Below the pieces are notes generated by a model. The model had not been told where the DNA came from. It saw nothing but the letters and a program-made list of their open reading frames with translations, and searched no databases. DNA of 35,214 nt from IMG/VR virus record IMGVR_UViG_3300048580_000579, positions 1 to 35,214 of that record. One strand, written 5' to 3'. The position numbers and the translations under genes were made by a program. Below, piece after piece: positions 7,335 to 14,552 of the stretch; position 1 is the first letter of the stretch, and each line of letters begins with the position of its first letter. This DNA is from a virus.

Positions 7335-8060
7335 ATGCGAATCAGCCCCGCCAAAGCCCATTACCAGAACGCCATGGCCGCCGCCCAAACCCCGGCCGAA
7401 GACCAACCCCTCGACCGCAACGCCGCCAACGCCTACGAACTCATGCTGCACAAGCTCGCCGAAGACAAGCGCCGCCTCAAGGACGTCCAGTCCATGGAGC
7501 GCAAGGCCGAAGTCAAGGCCCAGCTGCTCCCTGAGTACCTCCCCTGGATCGAAGGCGTCCTCGCCGGCGACAGCGGCCGGCAGGACGACGTCCTGATGAC
7601 CGTCTTCGTCTGGGCCATCGACATCGGCCAATTCGACCTCGCCCTGCGCATCGGCGCCTACGCCATCGCCGGCAAGCTCACCATGCCCGACCAGTACAAG
7701 CGCGACGTCCCCTGCGTACTGGCCGAAGAAATCGCCGACTACGCCCTCAAGCAGGACGATGCCAGCCAGGTCGCCCTGCAGCCGCACCTCTTCCAGGCGC
7801 TCAACCTGACCGCCGACAGCGACATGCCCGACGAAGTCAAGGCCAAGCTCCTCAAGGCCTACGGCTACGCCCAGCGCGCCGCCGGCACCGCACTCAACGA
7901 CGCCCGCCTGCTGACCAACGCCCGCGACGCCCTGACCCGCGCCCTGCAGCTGCACGACAAGGTCGGCGTCAAGAAAGACATCGAACGGCTGGAGACGGCC
8001 ATCAAGAACTCAACCGCCCAGGTCGCCGCCGACGCCACGGCCAAAACCGAAGGCCCCTGA
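7335..8060 (+). CDS. M: Terminase endonuclease subunit (P2 gpM family)
   Basis: The 241-residue protein has the gpM N-terminus (MRISPAKAHYQNAMAA) and the central segment 'DDVLMTVFVWAIDIGQFDLA'. gpM is the small terminase subunit that cuts cos DNA and works with the gpP ATPase. The start is preceded by AAGGAG. The C-terminal third holds helical repeats ending in an Ala/Lys-rich tail. Downstream, where P2 has L directly, 3.1 kb of cargo intervenes. Confidence 0.93.
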   Translation: MRISPAKAHYQNAMAAAQTPAEDQPLDRNAANAYELMLHKLAEDKRRLKDVQSMERKAEVKAQLLPEYLPWIEGVLAGDSGRQDDVLMTVFVWAIDIGQFDLALRIGAYAIAGKLTMPDQYKRDVPCVLAEEIADYALKQDDASQVALQPHLFQALNLTADSDMPDEVKAKLLKAYGYAQRAAGTALNDARLLTNARDALTRALQLHDKVGVKKDIERLETAIKNSTAQVAADATAKTEGP

Positions 8061-8088
8061 AACCGAGCGGACCCCGCACCCGGGCGGC

Positions 8089-8135
8089 TCGGGGAGCACG
8101 CCGGGTTATCTCCTTGGCCCAGCCACGCTCCCCGA
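8089..8135 (+). other. Long-loop inverted repeat at the left border of the cargo
   Basis: TCGGGGAGC (8089-8097) is perfectly complementary to GCTCCCCGA (8127-8135), with a 29-base loop. It lies between the gpM stop and the first cargo gene and has no T tract. It could be an RNA element that tunes read-through from the capsid operon, or a mark of the cargo insertion. Confidence 0.45.
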
Positions 8136-8173
8136 CCACCGCCCACCCCGGAACCACCGAAAAGGACCCCATC

Positions 8174-8677
8174 ATGCTGAAAAACCTCCGCGCCACCCTG
8201 GTTAGTTTCGCCCTCGCCACCGCCTGCATCTTCGGCGGCTTCATGTCCTCGGCGCACGCCGCCGCCACCGTCCACGTCCCCGACAGCTTCCTCTTCGAAG
8301 CCGTTACCGGCGTCATTGACCTGGATACCGACACCATCAAGTGCGGCCTGACCGCGCCGGGCTACACCCACGACCGCGTCAATCACAGCCGCCGCAGCCA
8401 TGTCACCGAGGTTACCGGCACCGGCTACACCGCCGGCGGCCAGACCTGCACGCTCAGCGTCGTCAAGGACACCACGAATCACAAGCTGGTCATCACCATG
8501 CCGCAGATTCAATGGTCGGGCGCCACCGTCACCGCTCGCGGCGTCTATGTCTACAAGAGCACCGGTGTCGCGGCTAATGACCCGCTGATCGGCTACGCGC
8601 AATACAGCACGGATATCACCAGCACCAACGGCACCTTTACCGCGCCGTTGATCAACTTCGAATTCTCCAACTACTGA
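8174..8677 (+). CDS. Secreted form of a phage virion-type beta protein (cargo gene 1)
   Basis: The 167-residue product starts with a clear Sec signal peptide: Lys/Arg, a hydrophobic core (TLVSFALATACIFGGFM), and a likely signal peptidase I site after Ala-His-Ala at about residue 29. The mature part has the pattern of a widespread small phage protein family: a VIDLDTDTIKCGL segment, VTEVTGTGYTAGGQT, TITMPQIQW-like strands, and a GVYVYKSTGVAANDPLIGY stretch. Members usually have no signal peptide and lie near capsid or tail-fibre genes. ATG 8174 is chosen because an AAGGA site precedes it and it begins the signal peptide. An exported virion-type protein in a head operon is unexpected. Its function is unknown; an envelope protein or a secreted decoy is possible. 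Confidence 0.72.
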   Translation: MLKNLRATLVSFALATACIFGGFMSSAHAAATVHVPDSFLFEAVTGVIDLDTDTIKCGLTAPGYTHDRVNHSRRSHVTEVTGTGYTAGGQTCTLSVVKDTTNHKLVITMPQIQWSGATVTARGVYVYKSTGVAANDPLIGYAQYSTDITSTNGTFTAPLINFEFSNY

Positions 8678-8690
8678 CCACGGATCCAGC

Positions 8691-9587
8691 ATGCGCGAAC
8701 TAGGCCTTCAGAGCATTTCCGGCGCGCCCGGCACGGCAGCCGCGCTGACCCTGGGCGACGTTGCCGGCAATCCGCGCATGTCGGCCATCGCGCCGGTCGG
8801 CTCGCCGATTCACTACGTTGTGGCCATCGAAAGTACCGGGCAGATGGTTTGCCGCGGCGTCGGCTTTTCAACCGGTGCCGGAGGTTTTACGCGGGTGATG
8901 GAATTCGCGACTTTTGATGGCGCGGACTACACCACCGATCCTGCCAGCTTCGGCAGCATCCCGGCAGGCTGCGTCATTTACTGCTCGGGTGGCGCCACCG
9001 ACATCATTACGTCCCATGCGCCGGTCTGTGGCCCCGGCGAAAACCTGTGGTTCGACCCGGCTGGCCCGAATAACAAGGTTTCCTCGGCCACCTGGACCGT
9101 CGGCGCAGTCAATCGAGACTACTTCTGGCGCGACAGGATCGTGGTCAATCAGAAAATTGACCAACTGGCCATGCACGCCTCCGCTGCTTCCGGCGTCATC
9201 GATTTCGCGGTTTTCGAGGTCAATTGGGCAACCGGCAAGGCGGGAAAGCTGCTGCTCGGCTGGCAAGGTGTCACGCTGATCGCCGGCATGACGCCGATGC
9301 TGCTCTCGGCCGCCACCCTCGGCGCGCTCCCCAAGGCCGCCCAGCGCCTGCCCATCGGTGACGTTTTCTTCATGGCCAACTGGTCGAACACGACTGGTCA
9401 GCCTGGCCGTGTCAAGGATGGTACCGGGTCGATGGACGGCTCCCTGGTCGCAGACCTCGCCAGCCCGCAGCATATCCAGTACGTCAATCGGACCAACGGA
9501 ACGGCATTTGGCGACAATCCGACGATCACCGGGCGGATCGCCAGTTCATATCCGAATATCCCGCTCGTCGCAGCCCGGGCCGCCTAA
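8691..9587 (+). CDS. Hypothetical cargo protein 2, possible virion surface protein
   Basis: The 298-residue protein is rich in Gly, Ala, Thr and Asn and appears all-beta, without a signal peptide or membrane segment. I recognise no family. Features include short glycine-rich turns, four Cys residues in residues about 50-120, and a C-terminal 'RIASSYPNIPLVAARAA' tail like those of phage surface proteins. It lies 13 bases after cargo 1 and directly abuts the repeat-rich hydrolase (TAA followed by ATG), so the three form one transcription unit. I infer a structural partner of the next protein. It lies on the capsid side of the operon, so a head fibre or decoration role is as likely as a tail role. 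Confidence 0.6.
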   Translation: MRELGLQSISGAPGTAAALTLGDVAGNPRMSAIAPVGSPIHYVVAIESTGQMVCRGVGFSTGAGGFTRVMEFATFDGADYTTDPASFGSIPAGCVIYCSGGATDIITSHAPVCGPGENLWFDPAGPNNKVSSATWTVGAVNRDYFWRDRIVVNQKIDQLAMHASAASGVIDFAVFEVNWATGKAGKLLLGWQGVTLIAGMTPMLLSAATLGALPKAAQRLPIGDVFFMANWSNTTGQPGRVKDGTGSMDGSLVADLASPQHIQYVNRTNGTAFGDNPTITGRIASSYPNIPLVAARAA

Positions 9588-11168
9588 ATGTCGCTCATCG
9601 TCGGTGTTTTCGGCAAAGAAATCCTCGGCCGCCGCCTGCTTGCAGCCGGAGGCGGCACCAACGCCACCGGCGAAAGCGGCACCGGTACCGGTATCGGTGC
9701 CGGCACCGGCGCGGATGCCTTTGGCGATGCCCTGGCCGAAACCGGCACTGGCACCGGCGCCGGGGCCGGTACTGGCGCCGATGCGTTTGTTCTCCCGACT
9801 ACCGATATCGTCATCACCTTCACCGGCGATTCGAACGGCGACGGCCGCGCCACCAACAATCAACCAGGGCCGCCCGACGGCGCGTGGATGCTCAACAGCG
9901 CCGGGCAGATCGTCCCGCTCGCCGATCCGACCGCCGGCGGGACGCACACCTACCCGGTGCTTGACGATGGCACCAGCTCCAAGGGGTCCATCCTGCCCCG
10001 CCTGGCGCAGCACTATTACGCGGCCGGCAAGACCACGCTGTTCGTCCCCAACTGCAAGGGCGGTTCCCAGACCCTGAACTGGGCACCTAACGAAGACACA
10101 GCCACCCTCTACGGCGCATCGCAGGCGCGGATCGACGCGGTCGGCGGCGTCGACGCCATCGTCGTACTGCTCGGCGCCAACGACGCCATCGGCGCCGTCA
10201 GCCAGGCAACCTTCGTCGCTCGCGCCAACGCCTACCTCAATGCGCTGGCCGCACGTAACCCGACGTCTCAGATCTACCTGGTCAAGGTGCACGACTTCGC
10301 CGGCTACGGCACGCAGGTCCAAACCATCCGTGCCGGCGTGCAGGAAATCTGGGACACCAACCCCAACGTCCGCCCCGGCGGCGACATGGACGGCATCACC
10401 ACGGCCGTGCATTACACGACCGACGCCGAAATGATCGAGGTCGCCGCCCGTATCTATGCCGCGCTGACCGCTGACGCCATCGCCGAAACAGGCACCGGCA
10501 CCGGCGCCGGGGCTGGATCTGGCGCCGATGCCACCGGAGACGGCATGGCTGAAACTGGCACCGGCACGGGCGCTGGCGCCGGCACAGGGGCAGACGCCTT
10601 TGGCGACGCCCTGGCTGAAACAGGTGACGGCACTGGTGCCGGCGCCGGTGCTGGCGATGACGGCTACGCCACGCAAACCGGCGGCGATGCCCAAGGCGAA
10701 ACCGGCACCGGCCTCGGCGCCGGCTCCGGAAACACCACCGATGCCACCGGCGAAGCCACCGCCGAAAGCGGCACAGGCACCGGCGCAGGCAGCGGCTCGA
10801 CAACCGACCCCGGCGCCCCCCCCTTCGACGCCACCGCCTTCCTGACCCGCCTCGCCACGCTCACCGTCATCGCCCGGCGCGCCATCGGCCAGCCGTGGAC
10901 GGTCGGCGAATCCGCCCGGCTCAACCTCGTCGCGGCCGATCACGAGGGCGACCCGTACGACCCGGAAACCCTGCGCCTGCTCGTCAAGCCGCCGGCCGCC
11001 GCCGTCGCCATCTACGACAAGGGCGCCTTCACCCGCGACGCCGCCGGCATCTACCACATCGAGATCCCGCTCACCGGCAGCGGCAACTGGTACTACCGCG
11101 TCGAAGCCGGCAACCGCGCCATCGTCGACGGCGCCATCACCGTCCAGCCCTCCCGCTTCGTCGCCTGA
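9588..11168 (+). CDS. SGNH-family hydrolase embedded in Gly/Thr/Ala repeats (cargo gene 3)
   Basis: This 526-residue protein has four parts. Residues 1-28 form a short N-terminal segment. Residues 29-67 and 300-410 are 22-residue repeats of the type ETGTGTGAGAGTGADAFGDALA. Residues about 70-295 are an SGNH/GDSL-type hydrolase with Gly80-Asp81-Ser82 (nucleophile), Gly196-Ala-Asn198-Asp199 (oxyanion block) and a probable catalytic His275 after Asp268. Residues about 411-526 are a beta-rich C-terminal domain. SGNH enzymes remove acetyl or acyl groups from glycans, so a surface-polysaccharide deacetylase role is plausible. The usual Asp three residues before the His is Thr272, so Asp268 may substitute or the acid may be absent. 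There is no signal peptide, which fits a virion component more than a secreted enzyme. Confidence 0.75.
   Translation: MSLIVGVFGKEILGRRLLAAGGGTNATGESGTGTGIGAGTGADAFGDALAETGTGTGAGAGTGADAFVLPTTDIVITFTGDSNGDGRATNNQPGPPDGAWMLNSAGQIVPLADPTAGGTHTYPVLDDGTSSKGSILPRLAQHYYAAGKTTLFVPNCKGGSQTLNWAPNEDTATLYGASQARIDAVGGVDAIVVLLGANDAIGAVSQATFVARANAYLNALAARNPTSQIYLVKVHDFAGYGTQVQTIRAGVQEIWDTNPNVRPGGDMDGITTAVHYTTDAEMIEVAARIYAALTADAIAETGTGTGAGAGSGADATGDGMAETGTGTGAGAGTGADAFGDALAETGDGTGAGAGAGDDGYATQTGGDAQGETGTGLGAGSGNTTDATGEATAESGTGTGAGSGSTTDPGAPPFDATAFLTRLATLTVIARRAIGQPWTVGESARLNLVAADHEGDPYDPETLRLLVKPPAAAVAIYDKGAFTRDAAGIYHIEIPLTGSGNWYYRVEAGNRAIVDGAITVQPSRFVA
9672..9788 (+). repeat. Gly/Thr/Ala coding repeats, block 1
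   Basis: Nearly two copies of a 66-base (22-codon) unit encode the N-terminal Gly/Thr/Ala array of the hydrolase gene. The array stops in mid-unit after Gly-Ala-Asp-Ala-Phe, exactly where the hydrolase domain begins. Confidence 0.8.
10485..10817 (+). repeat. Gly/Thr/Ala coding repeats, block 2
   Basis: About five degenerate copies of the same 22-codon unit follow the hydrolase domain. The first two are nearly identical to block 1, and the later ones drift. The array likely forms an extended glycine-rich linker or stalk. Confidence 0.8.
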
Positions 11169-11171
11169 TGC

Positions 11172-11201
11172 TCTAGGCCGGCGGCCTACACCCCGCCGGC
11201 C
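11172..11201 (+). promoter_or_regulatory. Late activator dyad overlapping a GC hairpin, upstream of L
   Basis: TCTAGG (11172-11177), seven bases, CCTACA (11185-11190) has the same spacing as the dyads upstream of O and V, followed by CCC. The same DNA forms a perfect 9-bp hairpin (11176-11184 with 11193-11201). A CG tract (11207-11215) follows. I infer a terminator-like structure ending the cargo combined with an Ogr-activated restart for L. A 12-codon minicistron (11229-11267) ends across the L start. Confidence 0.5.
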
Positions 11202-11263
11202 TTCCCCGCGCGCGCAAGGCAGACCACCATGGCCGGAATACAAACCTTCCCCTGCCCGCGACC

Positions 11264-11725
11264 ATGATCGTCTCCGCCCCATCAACGCCCGCCATCGAGC
11301 CGCCGCTCGGCCTCGGCGAATTCTGGCCCGCCATCGACCCCGTCGACATCCGCGAGGCCCAGCGCATCGACAACACCATCCCGCCCGCGCGCCTGCGCGC
11401 CGTCATCATCGAAGCCGCCAGCACCACCATCGAAGCCCTGGCCGAATGGAAGATCGCCAAGATCGAAGCCGGCGAAACCTCGCTGGAAGGCATCAGTGCG
11501 GTCTCGATCGACGGCGAAAGCGTCCTAGTCCATCGCTTCCGCCGCGCCGTCGGCTGCCTCGCCAAGGCCCTGCTCCTCGAACGCCTGCGCGATTTCGACA
11601 GCACCGCCAAGGGCGACAAGAAGGCCGACGCGCTGACCGACCCCATCGACGACTGCCGCCGCGACCACCACTTCGCGCTCGCCGGCATCGTCGGCCGCCC
11701 GCGCAGCACCATCGAGCTAATCTGA
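11264..11725 (+). CDS. L: Head completion/stabilisation protein (P2 gpL family)
   Basis: The 153-residue protein resembles gpL: a Pro-rich start, the 'FWPAIDPVDIREAQRIDNTI' segment, and a C-terminal 'DDCRRDHHFALAGIVGRPRS' block typical of the family. gpL closes the filled head at the connector. The start ATG overlaps the stop of a 12-codon upstream minicistron (CCATGA), suggesting coupled initiation, since no strong ribosome site is present. The stop overlaps the start of X (TGATG). Confidence 0.92.
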   Translation: MIVSAPSTPAIEPPLGLGEFWPAIDPVDIREAQRIDNTIPPARLRAVIIEAASTTIEALAEWKIAKIEAGETSLEGISAVSIDGESVLVHRFRRAVGCLAKALLLERLRDFDSTAKGDKKADALTDPIDDCRRDHHFALAGIVGRPRSTIELI

Positions 11726-11928
11726 TGCAAGTCCGGGCACACCAGGGCGACACCCTTGACAGCCTCTGCTACCGCCACCTCGGCAGCAGCGCCCAGGTCG
11801 AAGCCGCCCTCGAACTTAATCCCGGCCTCGCTGCCCTCGGCCCGGTGCTGCCCAACGGCCAGCTCGTCACCCTGCCCGAACAAACCGCCGCCGAATCAAC
11901 CGCCACCCTCATTCAGCTCTGGGACTAA
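11725..11928 (+). CDS. X: Tail protein X (P2 gpX family, LysM-like)
   Basis: The 67-residue product has the gpX form: VRAHQGDTLDSLCYRHLG, a central 'LELNPGLAALGPVLPNGQLV' segment, and a short acidic tail ending in QLWD. gpX is an essential tail protein with a LysM-like fold. The start overlaps the L stop by one base, and the length is normal for the family. Confidence 0.92.
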   Translation: MQVRAHQGDTLDSLCYRHLGSSAQVEAALELNPGLAALGPVLPNGQLVTLPEQTAAESTATLIQLWD

Positions 11929-11933
11929 AAACA

Positions 11934-12293
11934 ATGTCGGAACCAACGACCCCCCTCGTCGCCACTGGCGGCCTCACCTTTTTCGGCGTCGTCACCGGCC
12001 TTCACCCCATGCTGCTCGTCGCCGGCTTCATCGGCTGCTGGTGGTACAACTCCTACCTGCCGGAACTCACGCTGCGCCAGCGCATCACCTCCGGCATCAT
12101 CGCCGCCCTGGTCGCCGCCTGGACCACCCCGCCGGTGATCGGCTGGCTGACCGGCCTCGCCCTCTGGCCCGCCACCGTGCCCGCAGCGACGGCCAGCTTC
12201 CCCTGCGCGATTGCCTTCGGATTCCTGACCCACAAGGTCATTGGCCCGGCCCTGTTGAGAGCCGGGCAAAAGAAAGCGGAGGAACTCGCATGA
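11934..12293 (+). CDS. Putative holin/membrane protein 1 of the lysis cassette
   Basis: This 119-residue protein is mostly hydrophobic, with about three membrane segments (roughly residues 13-36, 50-72 and 76-102) and a charged C-terminus (RAGQKKAEELA). It occupies the place of P2 Y (holin), directly after X and before the endolysin. Length and topology fit the class I-like holins found in beta-proteobacterial P2-like phages. A conserved motif cannot be named with certainty. It overlaps the next membrane gene by four bases (ATGA). Confidence 0.72.
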   Translation: MSEPTTPLVATGGLTFFGVVTGLHPMLLVAGFIGCWWYNSYLPELTLRQRITSGIIAALVAAWTTPPVIGWLTGLALWPATVPAATASFPCAIAFGFLTHKVIGPALLRAGQKKAEELA

Positions 12294-12583
12294 CCGACCC
12301 CAGCCTGATCAACGTCGCCGCCTTCGGCTTCGCCCTGCTCATCCTGTGGCGCGCCGAGCCTGCCCTTGCCCGGATGGTCGGCGGCACTCACTGGATGGTC
12401 CGCTACGCCATGCTGCTGCTTGCCGGCGGCGCCCTCGGCCTGCTCGCCGGCATCTACTACGGCTTCGTCACCGTCGATTTTTTCACCCTGCTCGTTCTCG
12501 CCGGCATCGCTCTGCTCCTCTTCTGCGACCGCCGGCTGAAGGTTCTCGTCCGCCACCGCCACCCCGGAGACCGTCATGCGTAA
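12290..12583 (+). CDS. Second small membrane protein of the lysis cassette (holin or antiholin)
   Basis: The 97-residue protein starts at ATG 12290, overlapping the preceding stop. It has about three hydrophobic segments (roughly residues 6-20, 37-56 and 60-77) and a strongly basic tail (CDRRLKVLVRHRHPGDRHA). Paired small membrane genes ahead of an endolysin commonly encode a holin/antiholin pair. Which one is the holin cannot be decided from the sequence. Its end overlaps the endolysin start by eight bases. Confidence 0.7.
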   Translation: MTDPSLINVAAFGFALLILWRAEPALARMVGGTHWMVRYAMLLLAGGALGLLAGIYYGFVTVDFFTLLVLAGIALLLFCDRRLKVLVRHRHPGDRHA

Positions 12584-13364
12584 TGGAGACATCGGCGCCG
12601 CCGTCATTCAGTTGCAACGCCAGCTCAACGACGCCGGCTTCAAGATCGCCGCCGACGGCTGGTTCGGCGACACCACAGAAGCCGCCCTGATCGCCTTCCA
12701 GCGCCGCGCCGGGCTGGTCGCCGACGGCATCGCCGGCCCCAAGACCCTGTCCGTGCTCGCCACCCGCGACCGCAACCACAAGCTGCTCGCCGAAGCCGAC
12801 CTGCAGGCCGCCGCCGACCGCCTGGGCATCCCCGTCGCCGCCATCAAGGCGATCAACAGCGTCGAAAGCAGCGGCAGCGGCTTCCAGTCCGACGGCCGCC
12901 CGGTCATCCTCTACGAACGCCACGTCGCCTGGCGCCTGCTCCACGAAACCGGCGAACCCATCGACCCCCGCTACCCCAACCTGATCAACCAGCAACGCGG
13001 CGGCTACATCGGTGGCGCCGCCGAATGGTCGCGCCTGGCCACCGCCCTGCAGGTCATGCCGGCCGCCATCGCCTACCAGTCCTGCAGCTGGGGCCAGTTC
13101 CAGATCATGGGCTATCACTGGCAACGCCTCGGCTTCGCCGACATCGACGCCTTCGTCTCGGCCATGCAGTCCAGCGAAGCCTCGCAACTCGCCGCCTTCG
13201 CCCGCTTCATCGAGACTGACCCGGCCCTGCTCAAGGCCCTCAAGGCCCGCAAGTGGGCCGACTTCGCCCGCCTCTACAACGGCCCCGCCTACAAGGCCAA
13301 CCTCTACGACACCAAGCTCGCCCGCGCCTACGAGCGCTACAGCCCGACCGCGGAACCGGCATGA
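12576..13364 (+). CDS. Endolysin: peptidoglycan-binding domain plus N-acetylmuramidase
   Basis: The 262-residue protein has an N-terminal PG_binding_1 domain (about residues 5-62, with DGWFGDTTEAALIAFQRRAG). The catalytic domain (about 75-255) is of the N-acetylmuramidase family (DUF3380 type), with the probable catalytic Glu97 in INSVESSGSGF and SCSWGQFQIMGYHW later in the chain. It cleaves the MurNAc-GlcNAc backbone. There is no signal peptide or anchor segment, so export must depend on a holin. The binding domain at the N-terminus is the usual order for this family in Gram-negative phages. Confidence 0.93.
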   Translation: MRNGDIGAAVIQLQRQLNDAGFKIAADGWFGDTTEAALIAFQRRAGLVADGIAGPKTLSVLATRDRNHKLLAEADLQAAADRLGIPVAAIKAINSVESSGSGFQSDGRPVILYERHVAWRLLHETGEPIDPRYPNLINQQRGGYIGGAAEWSRLATALQVMPAAIAYQSCSWGQFQIMGYHWQRLGFADIDAFVSAMQSSEASQLAAFARFIETDPALLKALKARKWADFARLYNGPAYKANLYDTKLARAYERYSPTAEPA

Positions 13365-13561
13365 AGGCCATCGCCCGCGACGACCTGATCGCCCTGCTCC
13401 TCGATCACCAGGCCCGCCACCCGGACAAAGGCGCCTGGCCGGTCGAAATCCGCGACCGCTGGCTGATCGTCCCGCCCATGGGTATCGAACACTGCCCCAT
13501 CGACCGCGTCATCATCCTGCGCGGCGAGCCGGTCCATGCCCTTACCCACAGCGGAGACTGA
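13361..13561 (+). CDS. Small hypothetical protein in the lysis cassette
   Basis: The 66-residue protein starts at ATG 13361, overlapping the endolysin stop. It is soluble, mixed charge, with the segment DRWLIVPPMGIEHCPIDRVI and no membrane span. I do not recognise the family. Its place between endolysin and spanin suggests a lysis accessory or an untested phage protein. Confidence 0.6.
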   Translation: MKAIARDDLIALLLDHQARHPDKGAWPVEIRDRWLIVPPMGIEHCPIDRVIILRGEPVHALTHSGD

Positions 13562-13562
13562 C

Positions 13563-14090
13563 ATGCTGCCCCTCGCCTTCCTGCCCGGACTCAACGCCAC
13601 CGTCGCCAAATGGGCCGTCGTCGGCCTCGCCATCGTCGGCCTGACCCTGGGCGCCTACCGTCACGGCCGCCACGTCGCCGAAGGCGAGATCGCCGAAGCC
13701 CAGCGCACCGTCGCCATCGCCTACGCCGCCCGCATCGTCGAGCAACAGGACGAAGCCGACCGCCTGGCCGAACAGAACGCCGCCCAGCGCAGCGCCCGGG
13801 AAGCGCAAGACCGAGTCATCACCAAGGAGATCACCCGCTATGTTGAAACGACGCCTGCTGCTATCCGTTGCCGCCTGCCTGGCACTTTCCGCCTGCTCCA
13901 TGACGCCGCCGCTACCGGCCAGCCCGCCTTTGCCACTACCGGACCCCTGGCTGATGCAGCCGCCGACCCCGTTGAAGACGCTACCGCCCTCGAAATCGTC
14001 GGCGACAATTACGCCGCCTGTCGCGACGCCATCGCCAAGCTGGAAGGCTGGCAGCGCCGCCAGCGCGCTCTACCGGGAACCGCCCCATGA
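13563..14090 (+). CDS. Inner-membrane spanin subunit (Rz-like, LysB position)
   Basis: The 175-residue protein has one N-terminal membrane segment (about residues 10-29) and then a long helical, charged, coiled-coil-like periplasmic domain with many Gln, Glu and Ala residues. This is the Rz/LysB topology: the inner-membrane spanin that joins with an outer-membrane lipoprotein to fuse the two membranes in the last step of lysis. ATG 13563 puts the membrane segment at the start. The o-spanin gene is nested in the +1 frame. Confidence 0.85.
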   Translation: MLPLAFLPGLNATVAKWAVVGLAIVGLTLGAYRHGRHVAEGEIAEAQRTVAIAYAARIVEQQDEADRLAEQNAAQRSAREAQDRVITKEITRYVETTPAAIRCRLPGTFRLLHDAAATGQPAFATTGPLADAAADPVEDATALEIVGDNYAACRDAIAKLEGWQRRQRALPGTAP

Positions 14091-14103
14091 AAAAGCCCGC
14101 TGA
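13840..14103 (+). CDS. Outer-membrane spanin lipoprotein (Rz1-like, LysC position), nested in Rz
   Basis: The 87-residue product is read in the +1 frame within the Rz-like gene and runs 13 bases beyond it. It has a lipoprotein signal (KRRLLLSVAACLALSAC, Cys at about residue 19) followed by a very proline-rich chain. Both are hallmarks of Rz1/LysC. It is anchored to the inner face of the outer membrane and binds the Rz partner. Its end overlaps the start of R by 17 bases. Confidence 0.88.
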   Translation: MLKRRLLLSVAACLALSACSMTPPLPASPPLPLPDPWLMQPPTPLKTLPPSKSSATITPPVATPSPSWKAGSAASALYREPPHEKAR

Positions 14104-14548
14104 CCTGCGCGCCCACTTGACCAACTGGGTCCCCGACCTCGCCGCCCACCCCGGCAAGCTGCACCTCCTGATCGAAAAGGGCGCCGTCGCCACCAAGCTC
14201 GGCGCCGGCCTCGGCTTCGAATACCGCTACACCATGCAGGTCATCATCACCGACTTCGCCGAACCGGCCGACGTCCTGGTTGTCCCGCTGCTCCTCTGGC
14301 TGCAGGTCAATCAGCCCGATCTGCTGATGGATCCGGTCCGCCGCGACAAGGCCCTGGCCTTCGAGGCCGAAATCAGCAGTCACGACACGATCGACCTCGC
14401 CATCACCCTCGACCTCTCCGAGCGAGTCCTGGTCAAGCCCCTCCTGTCCGGCGGCTACCAGTGCGAACACCTCGGCGAAACGCAACTCCCCGACGAATCC
14501 GGTCCCCCGCTCTGGCAGATTTACCTCGGTGGCGAACCGCTCGCCTAG
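14087..14548 (+). CDS. R: Tail completion protein (P2 gpR family)
   Basis: The 153-residue protein starts MKKPADLRAHLTNWVPDLAA, matching gpR. The middle holds 'YTMQVIITDFAEPADVLVVP' and 'LLLWLQVNQPDLL', also typical. gpR is needed to finish the tail at its head-proximal end. Length agrees with P2 (155). It overlaps the spanin genes and lies four bases before S. Confidence 0.93.
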   Translation: MKKPADLRAHLTNWVPDLAAHPGKLHLLIEKGAVATKLGAGLGFEYRYTMQVIITDFAEPADVLVVPLLLWLQVNQPDLLMDPVRRDKALAFEAEISSHDTIDLAITLDLSERVLVKPLLSGGYQCEHLGETQLPDESGPPLWQIYLGGEPLA

Positions 14549-14552
14549 GGCA

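Noticed and set aside
9672-10817. Repeat arrays considered as CRISPR
   Set aside because: Units are contiguous, in frame and encode Gly/Thr/Ala repeats; there are no unique spacers and no cas genes.
9546-11285. 579-codon antisense ORF over the repeat-rich hydrolase gene
   Set aside because: It is an artefact of the GC-rich repeats; the plus frame has SGNH motifs and tight gene spacing.
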